Positions 9,006-18,151 of a stretch of 56,104 nucleotides of DNA are shown here, piece by piece (position 1 is the stretch's first letter; every line of letters begins with the position of its first letter). The stretch covers positions 1 to 56,104 of the forward strand of contig CANMPP010000008.1 of the NCBI GenBank assembly GCA_947499735.1, written 5' to 3'. This DNA comes from an uncultured Pelagimonas sp. (GTDB lineage: Bacteria; Pseudomonadota; Alphaproteobacteria; Rhodobacterales; Rhodobacteraceae). The position numbers were made by a program, and so were the translations under genes. The notes beneath the pieces were generated by a model. It did no database searches, was not told where the DNA came from, and saw only the letters and a list, made by a program, of their open reading frames with translations.

Positions 9006-9033
9006 CCCATCACAGACAAACGTCTGTGATGGG
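9006..9033 (+). terminator. Hairpin after the demethylase gene
   Basis: A perfect 12-bp stem (CCCATCACAGAC / GTCTGTGATGGG) with a 4-base loop lies 50 bases past the demethylase stop. No T-run follows, so it may end transcription weakly or protect the transcript. The rest of 8956-9236 holds the nuclease promoter region. Confidence 0.5.
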
Positions 9034-9109
9034 TATTGCAGCAATTCACCTTGAACCACGTGTTCAAAAGCTGCCCATTTGCCCGCATATTGCGCTTTTC
9101 CCTTGATCC

Positions 9110-9146
9110 GACCTAACGTCACTTTCAGCATTTTTTTGACCTAACG
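9110..9146 (+). promoter_or_regulatory. Direct repeat upstream of the nuclease gene
   Basis: GACCTAACG occurs at 9110-9118 and again at 9138-9146, 28 bases apart start to start, with a T-run between. It is 91 bases before the nuclease start and could bind an activator. It is not a recognisable PHO box. Confidence 0.3.
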
Positions 9147-9236
9147 GTCCAAGCGTAACAACCCTGTCACATCGACGTGAAAAAGACGCGCTTAGCAAAA
9201 AGCATTTGGAAAAATTCCATACGAGGGGACAAGAAT

Positions 9237-12200
9237 ATGAGCTTTTCAGGTTTTTCTGGTTTCACCAGCAACGGATGGTCGACGAAATTTACGTTCGGCA
9301 CCCAGTCTGATGACAGCATTGAAGGCAGCACATTAGACGATATCATTATGGCCGCTGATGGCGATGATACGATCTCTGCCAGTACCGGATCAGACACAAT
9401 TGTCGGTGGTAACGGATTTGACACCGTCACATTTGAACAATCCATCCGCGATGTGGTGATCGAGGAATTCACCTTTTCCAGCTGGATCCCTTGGGCGGTG
9501 ACGAAAACATATTACGTCTCCACCTTTGATGCATCCGGCCTGCTGGACGGCTACACAACAATCCGTGGTTCCGAAGCCCTGTATTTCGCGGCGGATGATT
9601 ATACATATTATCTAGACGGCACAAACAACGCCGTTTTGGCAGGTGATGACACTGTTTCTGCAAGCGAAGACAGTGGCGCGGTTCTGACCGCAGCCAGCCT
9701 ATTGGCCAATGACCTGGAATATGATGGTGACACGGTTGCGCTGCTTTCCGTTGATACCGTATCGGCATCAGGTGCCAGTGTTGCACTGATTGACGGCGAG
9801 ATTTCTTACCAGCCGGGCACAACATTTGATGCGCTAGCGGCAGGCGAGGTTGCGACAGACACGTTTTCATACGTTGTCACAGACGGAAAAGGTGGAACTG
9901 ATACAGCAACCGTAACCGTTACGATCACCGGCACCAATGACGCCCCAACCCTAAGCGTCGATGATGCTGCGATCACAATTGACGAAAACACATCCGCAAT
10001 CGCGATCAGCGTATCTGCAATGGATCTGGATACAGGTGCGGTCCTGACATTTAGCCTATCCGGTGATGACGCGACCTTGTTCGACATTGATGCCACGACC
10101 GGCGATATCGCGTTCAAAACAGCCCCTGATTTTGAAGCACCATCAGATGCCAATGGCGACAATACCTATGATCTGATTGTTGTTGTAAGCGATGAACACG
10201 GCGCAAGCGCCGAGCACGCGATCAGCGTATCTGTCGAGGATGTTTGGGATCCAATTTCCCTGACGCAAAGCTTTGAATCCGAGGCGACCGGATCATTCTA
10301 CAACGGCACAGCGGGTGCTGCCGCAGATGGTGATCTGATTGATCTGGGCACAGAGGTCGATTTGGAAAATGTCGACGGTCTGGCAACAGTTGATAGCACA
10401 GACACGAGCGAAGGATTGCTTGGCTTTGATCTGACATGGGTCAACACACGCGATAGCGACGGTATCTCCGATGGAGATTGGATCGGCGTGCAAAGCTATA
10501 CTGGCGATGTTGGTGACTTCAGCGATGGCAGCCGCGGCTATGAACTGTCCGACGCGGACGGTTTGCTGCGCCTGACCTTTGACACGATCGATTTGTCTGC
10601 TCGCAATGAGTATAGCAAAATCAACCTGTCTCTGGACGCGTTCATCAACAGCACCGGCTGGGAAACAGACGATCTGGTCAACATCTATGTTGAAACCAAT
10701 CTCGGCACCGTATCGCTGCTGGATACTACTGGGCTGGATATCGACGATCTGGGCATCGAAGATGTGTGGCAAACCCTGTCCATCACATTGGACCCAGAGG
10801 TTACTGAGGCTACATTGATTGCCGAGCTGGACAGCAATTCATCGGCAGAAGCGCTCTATGTCGATAATATCAAGGTCGAAGAAGAGTTCCTGATCGAACA
10901 AAGCTTTGAAACAGAAGCGGCTGGATCCTTCTACAACGGCACAGCAGGTGCCGCCGCAGATGGCGATCTGGTTGATCTAGGTGTTGAAGTTGATCTGGAA
11001 AATGTCGATGGGCTTGCAACCGTTGACAGCACCACAGCGTCTGACGGCCTGTGGGGCTATGACCTGACATGGGTCAACACCCGCAATGATAGCGGCATTT
11101 CCGACGGTGATTGGATTGGTGTTCAGAATTACACTGGCACTGTCGGTGAATTCTCGGACGGCACACAAGGTTACGAACTGTCAGATGCCGACGGCCTTCT
11201 CCGTATGAATTTTGACGAAATCAACCTAACCGGCGTTGGTGAGGTCACCCTGTCCTTGGACGCGTTCATTCAATCCACAGGTTGGGAAACCAATGATGTG
11301 ATCAACATCTATGTTGAAACCGATCAAGGCACAGTGGCCCTATTGGACACAACCGGCCAAGACATTGATGATCTCAACATTGAAGGCGCCTGGACAACAT
11401 TGACGACAACACTGGATGCTTCAGTGAACAGCGCGCAATTGTTTGTCGAATTGGACAGCAATTCATCCGCAGAGGCACTGTATGTCGACAACATCATCAT
11501 GACGACAGATCCCGAAGCCGTCGTGGATGATGGTGGATCCAGCGACGAAATCACACTGATCTCAGAAATTCAGGGCGAAGGCGATGCATCCGACATGGTC
11601 GGCATGACGGTCACAGTATCTGCGGTTATTACCGAAATCACTTATGACGATGACGGTGTCACCGGGTTCTATTTCCAAGAAGAAGATGCAGATAGCGACG
11701 GCAACGCCCTGACCTCTGAGGGGCTGTATGTGTTTACCGGCAGCGGCTATGCGTTTGAAATCGGCGACTTGGTCGAAGTCACTGGCAGCGTGACGGAATA
11801 CTACGACCTGACAGAACTGACCTCTGTTACCTCTCTCAACGTGGTCAGCTCCGGCAATGACATGCCAGAGGCAACAGTTGTGACACTGTCACCAGACACG
11901 GTCCAAAACTACGAAGCCCTAGAAAGCATGCGACTGTCTGTTGTAACCGGCACCACGGATGCATTGCTGGTGAACGAGAACTACAACCTTGACCGATATG
12001 GTCAGATCTCGATCTCAGCCGGAATCCTGACACAACCCACGCAGATCTATGACGCACAAACAGAAGCGGCTGAAATCGCAGCGCTGATACAAGCCAATGA
12101 AAACGCCAGCCTCCTGCTGGATGATGGATCTTCTGTGCAGAACCCGACTGAATTTGCCTATCTGTCAGGTGGCGCAGGCGATGATGGTGACGGAATCTTG

Positions 12201-13520
12201 GACAGCGGTGACGACTTTAGCGATACGGGCACAACTGTGCGTTTGGGCGCTGAAATCGACGGAACAGTCGAGGGCGTTCTAGGCTATTCCTTTGAAGAAT
12301 GGACACTGAATGTCACAGACACGATAGAGTTTGTCGAAGGCACCAATACCGACGCACGCGAAGAGACGCCCGAAGATGTGGGCGGTACCTTGCAGGTCGC
12401 ATCCTATAACGTCTTGAATTACTTCACGACATTCTCCGGCGGCACAGGCCCTGATGGCGATCTGGATCCACGTGGCGCTGACAACCAAGACGAATTCGAC
12501 CGCCAGTCATCCAAAATCGTCGAAGGCATCATTGGCACGGGTGCAGAAGTTGTCGCACTGCAAGAGATTGAAAACAATGGAACGACCGCGATTTCAACAC
12601 TGGTCGACCAATTAAATGCCGCAGGAACCGATGCAACCTATGCCTATGTGGATCCAACCGGTACGGGTGACTTCATAGGAACAGATGCGATCACAACGGG
12701 CATTATCTATGACGCTTCGGCGGTCACGTTGATCTATTCCGACTACATCGTTTATGAAGAAAGTTCCGCCGATGCGACATATGCGATTGCAGACGCATTA
12801 ACGGCCTTGGTTGGTGGTTCGGACATGGGAGATTATCAACGCAACCGCCCCACTGTCGCGGCGACCTTTGTTGATAATGCCAGCGGTGAAACATTCACCG
12901 TGACCTCTTCGCATTTCAAATCAAAGGGCGATAGCGGTTTGCAAGATGTCGCGGATGCTGCGGAAAGCTGGCTGACATCGAATGCCTCCAGCGCGGATTT
13001 CGCTGCAGTTCAAGAATTGCTTGATGATCTTTATGCGGATCCAAACTTTGATCAAGGTGACGGTCAGGGCTTCTGGAACCAAGTCCGTTTGGATGCATCC
13101 GTCGAATTGGCGGATTGGGTTGCAACCGAATATGGTGCGGATGGCACTGGCGTATCCAATTATCTGTTGCTGGGCGATATGAACGCTTATGCCGAGGAAG
13201 ATCCGGTTCAATATCTTGACGATGATGCAGAGCTCGTGGACCTGATTGACACCTACATCGGACAGGATGAGGCATATTCATATGTCTTCGACGGTCAACA
13301 GGGCACTCTGGATCAGGGCTTCGCGGATGATAGCCTTGCTGAATTTGTGACGGGTGTCACGGAATGGCATACCAACGCAGATGAACCAGATCTTATCGGT
13401 TACGACAGCAGCTATAATGACGAAGGGTTCTACAATGATGGTGTCTACGCAGCCTCTGATCACGATCCACTGATCATAGGATTGGATCTAACCGCCACGG
13501 ATGATTTCGTGTTTGCCTAA
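9237..13520 (+). CDS. Large secreted ExeM/NucH-type extracellular nuclease
   Basis: I start this at the ATG at 9237 (MSFSGFSGF), which has GAGGGGA 8 bases upstream; a GTG at 9177 is in frame but has no Shine-Dalgarno. The product has about 1427 residues. In order: degenerate RTX calcium repeats (about 17-65), a VCBS/Ig-like domain (about 140-235), a cadherin-like domain (about 236-340), two copies of a 211-residue module, and an OB-fold-like segment (about 770-880). The C-terminal endonuclease/exonuclease/phosphatase domain (about 1050-1420) keeps SYNVLNY, LQEIEN, SSHFKSKG, GDMNAY, LDQGF and SDHDP. There is no N-terminal signal peptide. The acidic composition, RTX repeats and C-terminal DDFVFA indicate type I secretion. 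Likely role: degrading extracellular DNA for nutrients or biofilm turnover. Confidence 0.88.
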   Translation: MSFSGFSGFTSNGWSTKFTFGTQSDDSIEGSTLDDIIMAADGDDTISASTGSDTIVGGNGFDTVTFEQSIRDVVIEEFTFSSWIPWAVTKTYYVSTFDASGLLDGYTTIRGSEALYFAADDYTYYLDGTNNAVLAGDDTVSASEDSGAVLTAASLLANDLEYDGDTVALLSVDTVSASGASVALIDGEISYQPGTTFDALAAGEVATDTFSYVVTDGKGGTDTATVTVTITGTNDAPTLSVDDAAITIDENTSAIAISVSAMDLDTGAVLTFSLSGDDATLFDIDATTGDIAFKTAPDFEAPSDANGDNTYDLIVVVSDEHGASAEHAISVSVEDVWDPISLTQSFESEATGSFYNGTAGAAADGDLIDLGTEVDLENVDGLATVDSTDTSEGLLGFDLTWVNTRDSDGISDGDWIGVQSYTGDVGDFSDGSRGYELSDADGLLRLTFDTIDLSARNEYSKINLSLDAFINSTGWETDDLVNIYVETNLGTVSLLDTTGLDIDDLGIEDVWQTLSITLDPEVTEATLIAELDSNSSAEALYVDNIKVEEEFLIEQSFETEAAGSFYNGTAGAAADGDLVDLGVEVDLENVDGLATVDSTTASDGLWGYDLTWVNTRNDSGISDGDWIGVQNYTGTVGEFSDGTQGYELSDADGLLRMNFDEINLTGVGEVTLSLDAFIQSTGWETNDVINIYVETDQGTVALLDTTGQDIDDLNIEGAWTTLTTTLDASVNSAQLFVELDSNSSAEALYVDNIIMTTDPEAVVDDGGSSDEITLISEIQGEGDASDMVGMTVTVSAVITEITYDDDGVTGFYFQEEDADSDGNALTSEGLYVFTGSGYAFEIGDLVEVTGSVTEYYDLTELTSVTSLNVVSSGNDMPEATVVTLSPDTVQNYEALESMRLSVVTGTTDALLVNENYNLDRYGQISISAGILTQPTQIYDAQTEAAEIAALIQANENASLLLDDGSSVQNPTEFAYLSGGAGDDGDGILDSGDDFSDTGTTVRLGAEIDGTVEGVLGYSFEEWTLNVTDTIEFVEGTNTDAREETPEDVGGTLQVASYNVLNYFTTFSGGTGPDGDLDPRGADNQDEFDRQSSKIVEGIIGTGAEVVALQEIENNGTTAISTLVDQLNAAGTDATYAYVDPTGTGDFIGTDAITTGIIYDASAVTLIYSDYIVYEESSADATYAIADALTALVGGSDMGDYQRNRPTVAATFVDNASGETFTVTSSHFKSKGDSGLQDVADAAESWLTSNASSADFAAVQELLDDLYADPNFDQGDGQGFWNQVRLDASVELADWVATEYGADGTGVSNYLLLGDMNAYAEEDPVQYLDDDAELVDLIDTYIGQDEAYSYVFDGQQGTLDQGFADDSLAEFVTGVTEWHTNADEPDLIGYDSSYNDEGFYNDGVYAASDHDPLIIGLDLTATDDFVFA
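10266..11515 (+). repeat. Tandem duplication of a 211-residue module inside the nuclease gene
   Basis: Copy 1 starts at about 10266 and copy 2 at about 10899, a period of 633 bases. The two copies share long identical protein stretches (GSFYNGTAGAAADGDL, DLENVDGLATVDST, GYELSDADGLLR, ELDSNSSAEALYVDNI), and differ mainly at third positions and in loops. It looks like an in-frame domain duplication, perhaps a jelly-roll or lectin-like unit; the family was not recognised. Confidence 0.85.
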
Positions 13521-13542
13521 CAGACCAGTCTCCAGAAAAAGA

Positions 13543-13567
13543 AAAGCGCCCCATTTAGGGGCGCTTT
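13543..13567. terminator. Bidirectional terminator between the nuclease and binding-protein genes
   Basis: A GC-rich 10-bp stem (AAAGCGCCCC / GGGGCGCTTT) with loop ATTTA lies between convergent gene ends. A-rich sequence precedes it and TTTGTATT follows it. Confidence 0.85.
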
Positions 13568-13589
13568 GTATTATCGTCACATCACAAGT

Positions 13590-15140
13590 TTAACCTTGTT
13601 CGTATTGACGTTTATATGCGGAATTCATCATATTCATGACTTTGGAAAACCCATATATTTCTAGGGTTTCAACATATTCCAACCAATCTTTTTCAACATC
13701 ACTTTTGCCTGTGATCCATGCCTTTTGCTTAGACAGCATGTGGGATTGAATACGTGGCCAATACCGATCGAAAATAGACTGTTCGATTTCGTTTAGCGCA
13801 ACACCCAGATACTCGTCTAGCAAGTAGTCCCCCTGATCATAAAGGTTTACACCTTCCAGAGCGATGTCGTTAGACCATTGCAATTCATATTGGTAATCTT
13901 GGTAATACCCGCGCACCGGAATTTGCGCACCAACGGCCCAAAGCTGGGCATTCACAGCTTCTGAGCCATGAATAACGTCATCATGGAAAACGGCCTGACC
14001 ATCCACAACTTCGTATTGCTGGCCTTCAACACCGAAATTGGACAATCTACGCCCTTCTTCCGAAAACCAAAAATCAAAATATTTGATTGTTTCGATAGGG
14101 TGCTCATTCTTATACCCTATCGCCCAACCATCAGGTTTGACCTGCGCACGGCGGTGTTCGGCAACTCTTCGTCCAGAAACACTTTCTGGGGGCAGTAATG
14201 CGCTGAATTTAAAACCAGGAATTTTGTCTTTCAGGCTCGTATTGTACAGAGATGTCGATGGGAACCAATCATGGGTCACACCACCCAAGTTTTCTGACAA
14301 AAGCTGATCACGCGCCTTTGAGCCACGCGAAAAAATCTCAGGATCAATCAGCCCCTCAGCATACCACTCACTCAGGTTTCGAATACCTTCTTTGTAATTT
14401 TCACCGCTATATGGGTGCTTCAAGACACCATTTTCCACGTAAAAATCATGCCTATTGTCAGACCCGGTCGAACGACCGTCCCACAGCGTCAACAAACGCA
14501 ACATTTCTTGCCAATTGCGAGCAAAAAATGGGATCTCGTCTTGCTCTCCATTTCCATTGGGATCGCGGTCTCGAAACGCAATGAGGACTTGTTTTAATTC
14601 AGCTACATTTTCAGGAGCTTTTAACCCCAATCCGTCCAACCAATCCTGGCGAATGAAATATCCTCGCCCGAATTTTCCATCCGGCAGGTATGGGATGTAA
14701 TAAATTTCCCCATTAGCAGCTTGGATCGCCGAGCGAATTTCCGGCCGCTCTTTCAACAAAGCATTTAGATTAGGTGCGTGTTTTTCGATGAGTTCATTCA
14801 TACCCATGAACGCACCCACAGGTCCGTATTCATTTACAAAGGGCTTAAGGTTCCGGGCCCCCACGATGTCCGGAACCGTATCGTCTTCCAACATATTTTT
14901 AAGGGATTTACTCTTCGGCGCATCATCCGAATTTGCGCCAAAAAGAACAAGATGAATGCCAGTCATCTCGCGAGCAGCTTGCTCAACTGGCCAAGTTTCA
15001 TCGAACTCATAATTGGAGTTACCTGTAAGAAATGTCAGCTCCAGAGGGGTCTCCACAATGCGAGAAGACGTCTCGGCGCATAGCGAAAAAGGTGTTCCAA
15101 GTGCCGCAATCGAAACAAACGTTCGTAGTATATTTTTCAT
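13590..15140 (-). CDS. AlgQ-like periplasmic alginate-oligosaccharide-binding protein, paired with a chemoreceptor
   Basis: I start at the ATG at 15140 (MKNILRTFVSIAALGTPFSLCAE), which gives a signal peptide and has TAGGG about 8 bases upstream; the longer frame to 15278 overlaps the chemoreceptor gene. The 516-residue product is collinear with the binding protein at 26466-28034 and with Sphingomonas A1 AlgQ1/AlgQ2 as I remember them. It keeps WPVEQAAREMTGIHL, the calcium-site loop DPNGNGEQDE (about residues 191-200), GRSTGSDN and FDFWFSEEGRRLSNFGVEG. No permease or ATPase gene adjoins it. Instead it follows the chemoreceptor gene on the same strand after 76 bases. I infer it delivers a ligand signal to that receptor, though it could also feed the importer at 23482-26436. 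Ligand by homology: alginate oligosaccharide. Confidence 0.85.
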   Translation of the reverse strand: MKNILRTFVSIAALGTPFSLCAETSSRIVETPLELTFLTGNSNYEFDETWPVEQAAREMTGIHLVLFGANSDDAPKSKSLKNMLEDDTVPDIVGARNLKPFVNEYGPVGAFMGMNELIEKHAPNLNALLKERPEIRSAIQAANGEIYYIPYLPDGKFGRGYFIRQDWLDGLGLKAPENVAELKQVLIAFRDRDPNGNGEQDEIPFFARNWQEMLRLLTLWDGRSTGSDNRHDFYVENGVLKHPYSGENYKEGIRNLSEWYAEGLIDPEIFSRGSKARDQLLSENLGGVTHDWFPSTSLYNTSLKDKIPGFKFSALLPPESVSGRRVAEHRRAQVKPDGWAIGYKNEHPIETIKYFDFWFSEEGRRLSNFGVEGQQYEVVDGQAVFHDDVIHGSEAVNAQLWAVGAQIPVRGYYQDYQYELQWSNDIALEGVNLYDQGDYLLDEYLGVALNEIEQSIFDRYWPRIQSHMLSKQKAWITGKSDVEKDWLEYVETLEIYGFSKVMNMMNSAYKRQYEQG

Positions 15141-15216
15141 AACTGTTACCCTAGGCTTTGCATTTTGGATGCAATTCGGTGCTACAAAATTAAATGCCAA
15201 TTTCTGTTGTTTCTCT

Positions 15217-17853
15217 TTAACTTGCCCGCTTCGCGTGATCCGGGTTTTCGCTCGCATTTGACTGCGAATTTGTCTCAAACCGCGAAACCATATCGTTCAG
15301 CTTAGATGCATCTGTGGTCAAGGATTGGCTGGAAGCCGTAGCCTGCTGAACCATTGCAGCGTTTTGTTGCGTAACCTGATCCAACTGAATGACGCCGGTA
15401 TTGATTTCCTGCAGGCCTGTTGATTGCTCTTCTGCGCCTCGGGCAATATCTGTGACCAATTGTGAGATATGGTTCACACGTTGCATAATATTTTGCAGCG
15501 CGTCGCCAGCCTTATCGACCAGTTCAACACCTTTCCCAACCTGTGTAGCGCTGGACGAAATCAAACTTTTGATTTCCATCGCCGCTTCTGAAGACCGTTG
15601 CGCCAGCGCCCGAACTTCTGACGCCACAACGGCAAAACCTCGTCCCGCTTCGCCAGCACGCGCAGCTTCGACACCCGCATTCAGAGCCAGGAGGTTTGTT
15701 TGGAATGCAATGTCATCAATCACACCGATAATCTGAGAAATATGGTTCGAGCTTTGCTCGATTTCTGTCATTGCAACAACAGCGCTTTCAACAACGGCAC
15801 CACTTGTTTGGGCTTCATCGCGCGCATCGCCAACAGTGCGCTCAACGTTTCGCGCACCTTCCGCTGCGGACTTCACACTTGCGCTCAGCTCGTCAAGAGC
15901 AGCAGCTGTTTCTTCCAGTGTCGCAGCCTGACTTTCTGTACGACGTGACAGGTCTTCCGCAGATTGGCTAATTTCTGCTGAGCCCTCATGCATAGACACA
16001 GCCGCCCCGACAACTTGAGAAATCGTGTCGTTCAGAACCTCGATCGTATCGTTGAAGTCTAGGCGAAGCTGTTCATAGCCTTCTGTCAATGGCTCACTGA
16101 TACGAGCAGTTAGATCCCCTTTTGAAAGGCGCGACAACCCTGTTCCAAGCGCGCCCACGGCTGCATCTTGAGCAATTTGACGTTCTTCCCGCTCTTTTTC
16201 AGCTACCGCCGTCAAATGTTCTTTTTCAACCAAACCGTCGCGGAAAATCGATAGAGCCCGAGCAATTTTGAAGATTTCGACGCTTGCGCGCTCAAACCCT
16301 ATGATTGGTTTCCGATCACCTTCGGCCAATCGCTGTGTGGCGGAAGAAATTTTATTCAACGGCCAAACAATCCAATATTGTGAGAGGATAAGCGAAACAA
16401 CAAAAATGCCTGCCGTCAAAGCGGCCATCCAACCCAATTGAGTTGTTACCGCAGAAATATTTGCGGACATATCATCTGCCATACCCGCAATGTCACTTTG
16501 GAACGCATCTGACCGTTTCTGCGCTAGTGCCACAATGAGCGACACCTCTTCCGCAGCGGATTCCACTGCTGCTTCCAGCGCTTCCGTAGAATTCTTATGA
16601 GCGATCTTTACCGCTACAAGTCCCTTTTTCTCATTCCCAAGCGAGTTCAGAACCTTTTTGACATCGTCCAATTCGTCAAAGCGGAAAAGCGTTTTGCGCT
16701 CGATGATGTCAAATGAGGCTTTCATCGCGACCGCCGCCCGACGGATTTCTTCATCCGTGTTGGCAGTCAAAACACCCATCACAGCCGTTTGATATGCGCC
16801 AACCGCGTTGTTGATAATCAGCAAGCGGTTCAGATATCCGACTTCTTTCTGCAGCAGGTTCTCAATTGAACGGCTGTTTTCCTTGTTCGTCTCTTCAGTC
16901 CGAATGATCAACTTCTGTCCCATTTCGGCGATTGCAGCTGCCAAGGTATCGTCAGCATCTTGACGCACATCTAGCGCAGACTGGCGTAAAACGTCGGAAG
17001 GAAAACGGCTTTGATCTATGATACTTTCCAGCTTGGCTGTCGCATCTTTGATAAGCTGAATATCCAAGCTGCTTTCAACGTTGCTATTTTCAACCAAAGA
17101 AAGTTGCATTTGCGCGTTCATCAACGAACGGATTGTCAGGCTTTCAAGCTTTGCGGTGACCTCTGAATTCGTGCTCAAACCCATCGCGATCGCCGCGCCC
17201 GTCAGCAAATTGATTTCTGCGCGCATTGCAAGCAAGCCTTGCATGTACAACACTTCGCTATTGACGAGCTGATCTAGGCTACGATCAACGGCAGAAATCG
17301 TTTCTTCGCTGCCATGATCTAAGATCTCTAGCGCCACCAGGGCAAGATCCATCATTTCGTCCTGAAGATTGTCGCCGGCCCCTTTTAGCTTTTCGACATA
17401 ATCTGCAATGATGGCTTCATTTTCCAATTGCGCCTTTTTAGCTTCTGCAAATTCCAAAAGGGATTTGGATGTTGCTTCTAGGCGCTGTTCAAATTCCGCT
17501 TTTTCGGATGCAGGTAACTTGTCCACCAATCCAAAAAGCACCTTCTCCGACAGAGTAATGTCTCGTTCAATTTGGTTTAGCTTTACCTCATCAGGGGCCA
17601 GCATAATTTCGATCATCGCGCTCTTTTTCGAATTCGCGAGTGTTGAAATTTGGGAATTCAATGTAATTTCGGGCAGCTGACCTTCCGATAAGATGAGCAT
17701 ATTATGCGAAACATCTTCGAAAACATTCATTACCTTTACGCCGATACCTGCGACGCATGTAGCGACAACGATCAAAATCGCCGCAATCTTAAACTGAATA
17801 CTATTGAGGCTGAATTTCCTCAATTTTCTTTCCGTCTGAACAGTATTGCTCAT
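15217..17853 (-). CDS. Methyl-accepting chemotaxis protein with a very large periplasmic domain
   Basis: An 878-residue chemoreceptor starting at ATG with AGGTGG upstream. TM1 is at about 20-42 and TM2 at about 472-495, enclosing roughly 430 periplasmic residues that are helical, charged and heptad-rich. HAMP-like segments (about 496-550 and 570-620) lead to the signalling hairpin, whose tip motif [16 protein letters not shown] and [20 protein letters not shown] lie at about 710-750. There is no C-terminal CheR-docking pentapeptide. The periplasmic part is not a Cache or PAS sensor I can see. A long helical bundle is the type that can dock a binding protein, and the next gene in the operon encodes an AlgQ-like protein. 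I infer chemotaxis towards alginate breakdown products. Confidence 0.92.
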   Translation of the reverse strand: MSNTVQTERKLRKFSLNSIQFKIAAILIVVATCVAGIGVKVMNVFEDVSHNMLILSEGQLPEITLNSQISTLANSKKSAMIEIMLAPDEVKLNQIERDITLSEKVLFGLVDKLPASEKAEFEQRLEATSKSLLEFAEAKKAQLENEAIIADYVEKLKGAGDNLQDEMMDLALVALEILDHGSEETISAVDRSLDQLVNSEVLYMQGLLAMRAEINLLTGAAIAMGLSTNSEVTAKLESLTIRSLMNAQMQLSLVENSNVESSLDIQLIKDATAKLESIIDQSRFPSDVLRQSALDVRQDADDTLAAAIAEMGQKLIIRTEETNKENSRSIENLLQKEVGYLNRLLIINNAVGAYQTAVMGVLTANTDEEIRRAAVAMKASFDIIERKTLFRFDELDDVKKVLNSLGNEKKGLVAVKIAHKNSTEALEAAVESAAEEVSLIVALAQKRSDAFQSDIAGMADDMSANISAVTTQLGWMAALTAGIFVVSLILSQYWIVWPLNKISSATQRLAEGDRKPIIGFERASVEIFKIARALSIFRDGLVEKEHLTAVAEKEREERQIAQDAAVGALGTGLSRLSKGDLTARISEPLTEGYEQLRLDFNDTIEVLNDTISQVVGAAVSMHEGSAEISQSAEDLSRRTESQAATLEETAAALDELSASVKSAAEGARNVERTVGDARDEAQTSGAVVESAVVAMTEIEQSSNHISQIIGVIDDIAFQTNLLALNAGVEAARAGEAGRGFAVVASEVRALAQRSSEAAMEIKSLISSSATQVGKGVELVDKAGDALQNIMQRVNHISQLVTDIARGAEEQSTGLQEINTGVIQLDQVTQQNAAMVQQATASSQSLTTDASKLNDMVSRFETNSQSNASENPDHAKRAS

Positions 17854-18014
17854 CTAGCCACCTAACAATATGGGTATGTTCCCACCCCAGAAATCCATGA
17901 AAACCACGAACGGTTGACGCAGACGGAAGCATAGAAGTTTTAATCGCCCGTAAATCTGAAAATTTACATTAGCTTCGAGACAGCTGAGAGAATTTCAAAT
18001 TCATAAATCCGCAG

Positions 18015-18038
18015 GGGGAAATGATCGGATATTTCCCC
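18015..18038 (-). terminator. Hairpin after the TRAP-MATE operon
   Basis: A perfect 8-bp inverted repeat (GGGGAAAT / ATTTCCCC, 8-base loop) lies 113 bases beyond the MATE stop. No strong T-run follows on the minus strand. The rest of 17854-18151 should contain the chemoreceptor promoter; no sigma-28 motif was evident. Confidence 0.4.
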
Positions 18039-18151
18039 AAAAATTCAATCAAACGAAATCTACGCGGCTTTCTTTTCCCTATTCACAACCAAATCTCAGC
18101 AAATTGTCTTTATTTAAAAGGGCGTGAATAAGTTTAGCAATCGATCCGATA

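Noticed and set aside
9160-9180. PHO box before the nuclease gene (CTGTCAC near 9165)
   Set aside because: Only one half resembles the alphaproteobacterial CTGTCAT repeat; the second half at the required spacing matches about 3 of 7 bases.
9177-9236. Upstream GTG start for the nuclease
   Set aside because: It has no Shine-Dalgarno, adds a Lys-rich non-signal segment, and the ATG at 9237 has GAGGGGA at ideal spacing.
15141-15278. N-terminal extension of the chemoreceptor-linked binding protein
   Set aside because: It overlaps the receptor's 3-prime end and would bury the signal peptide 46 residues inside the protein.
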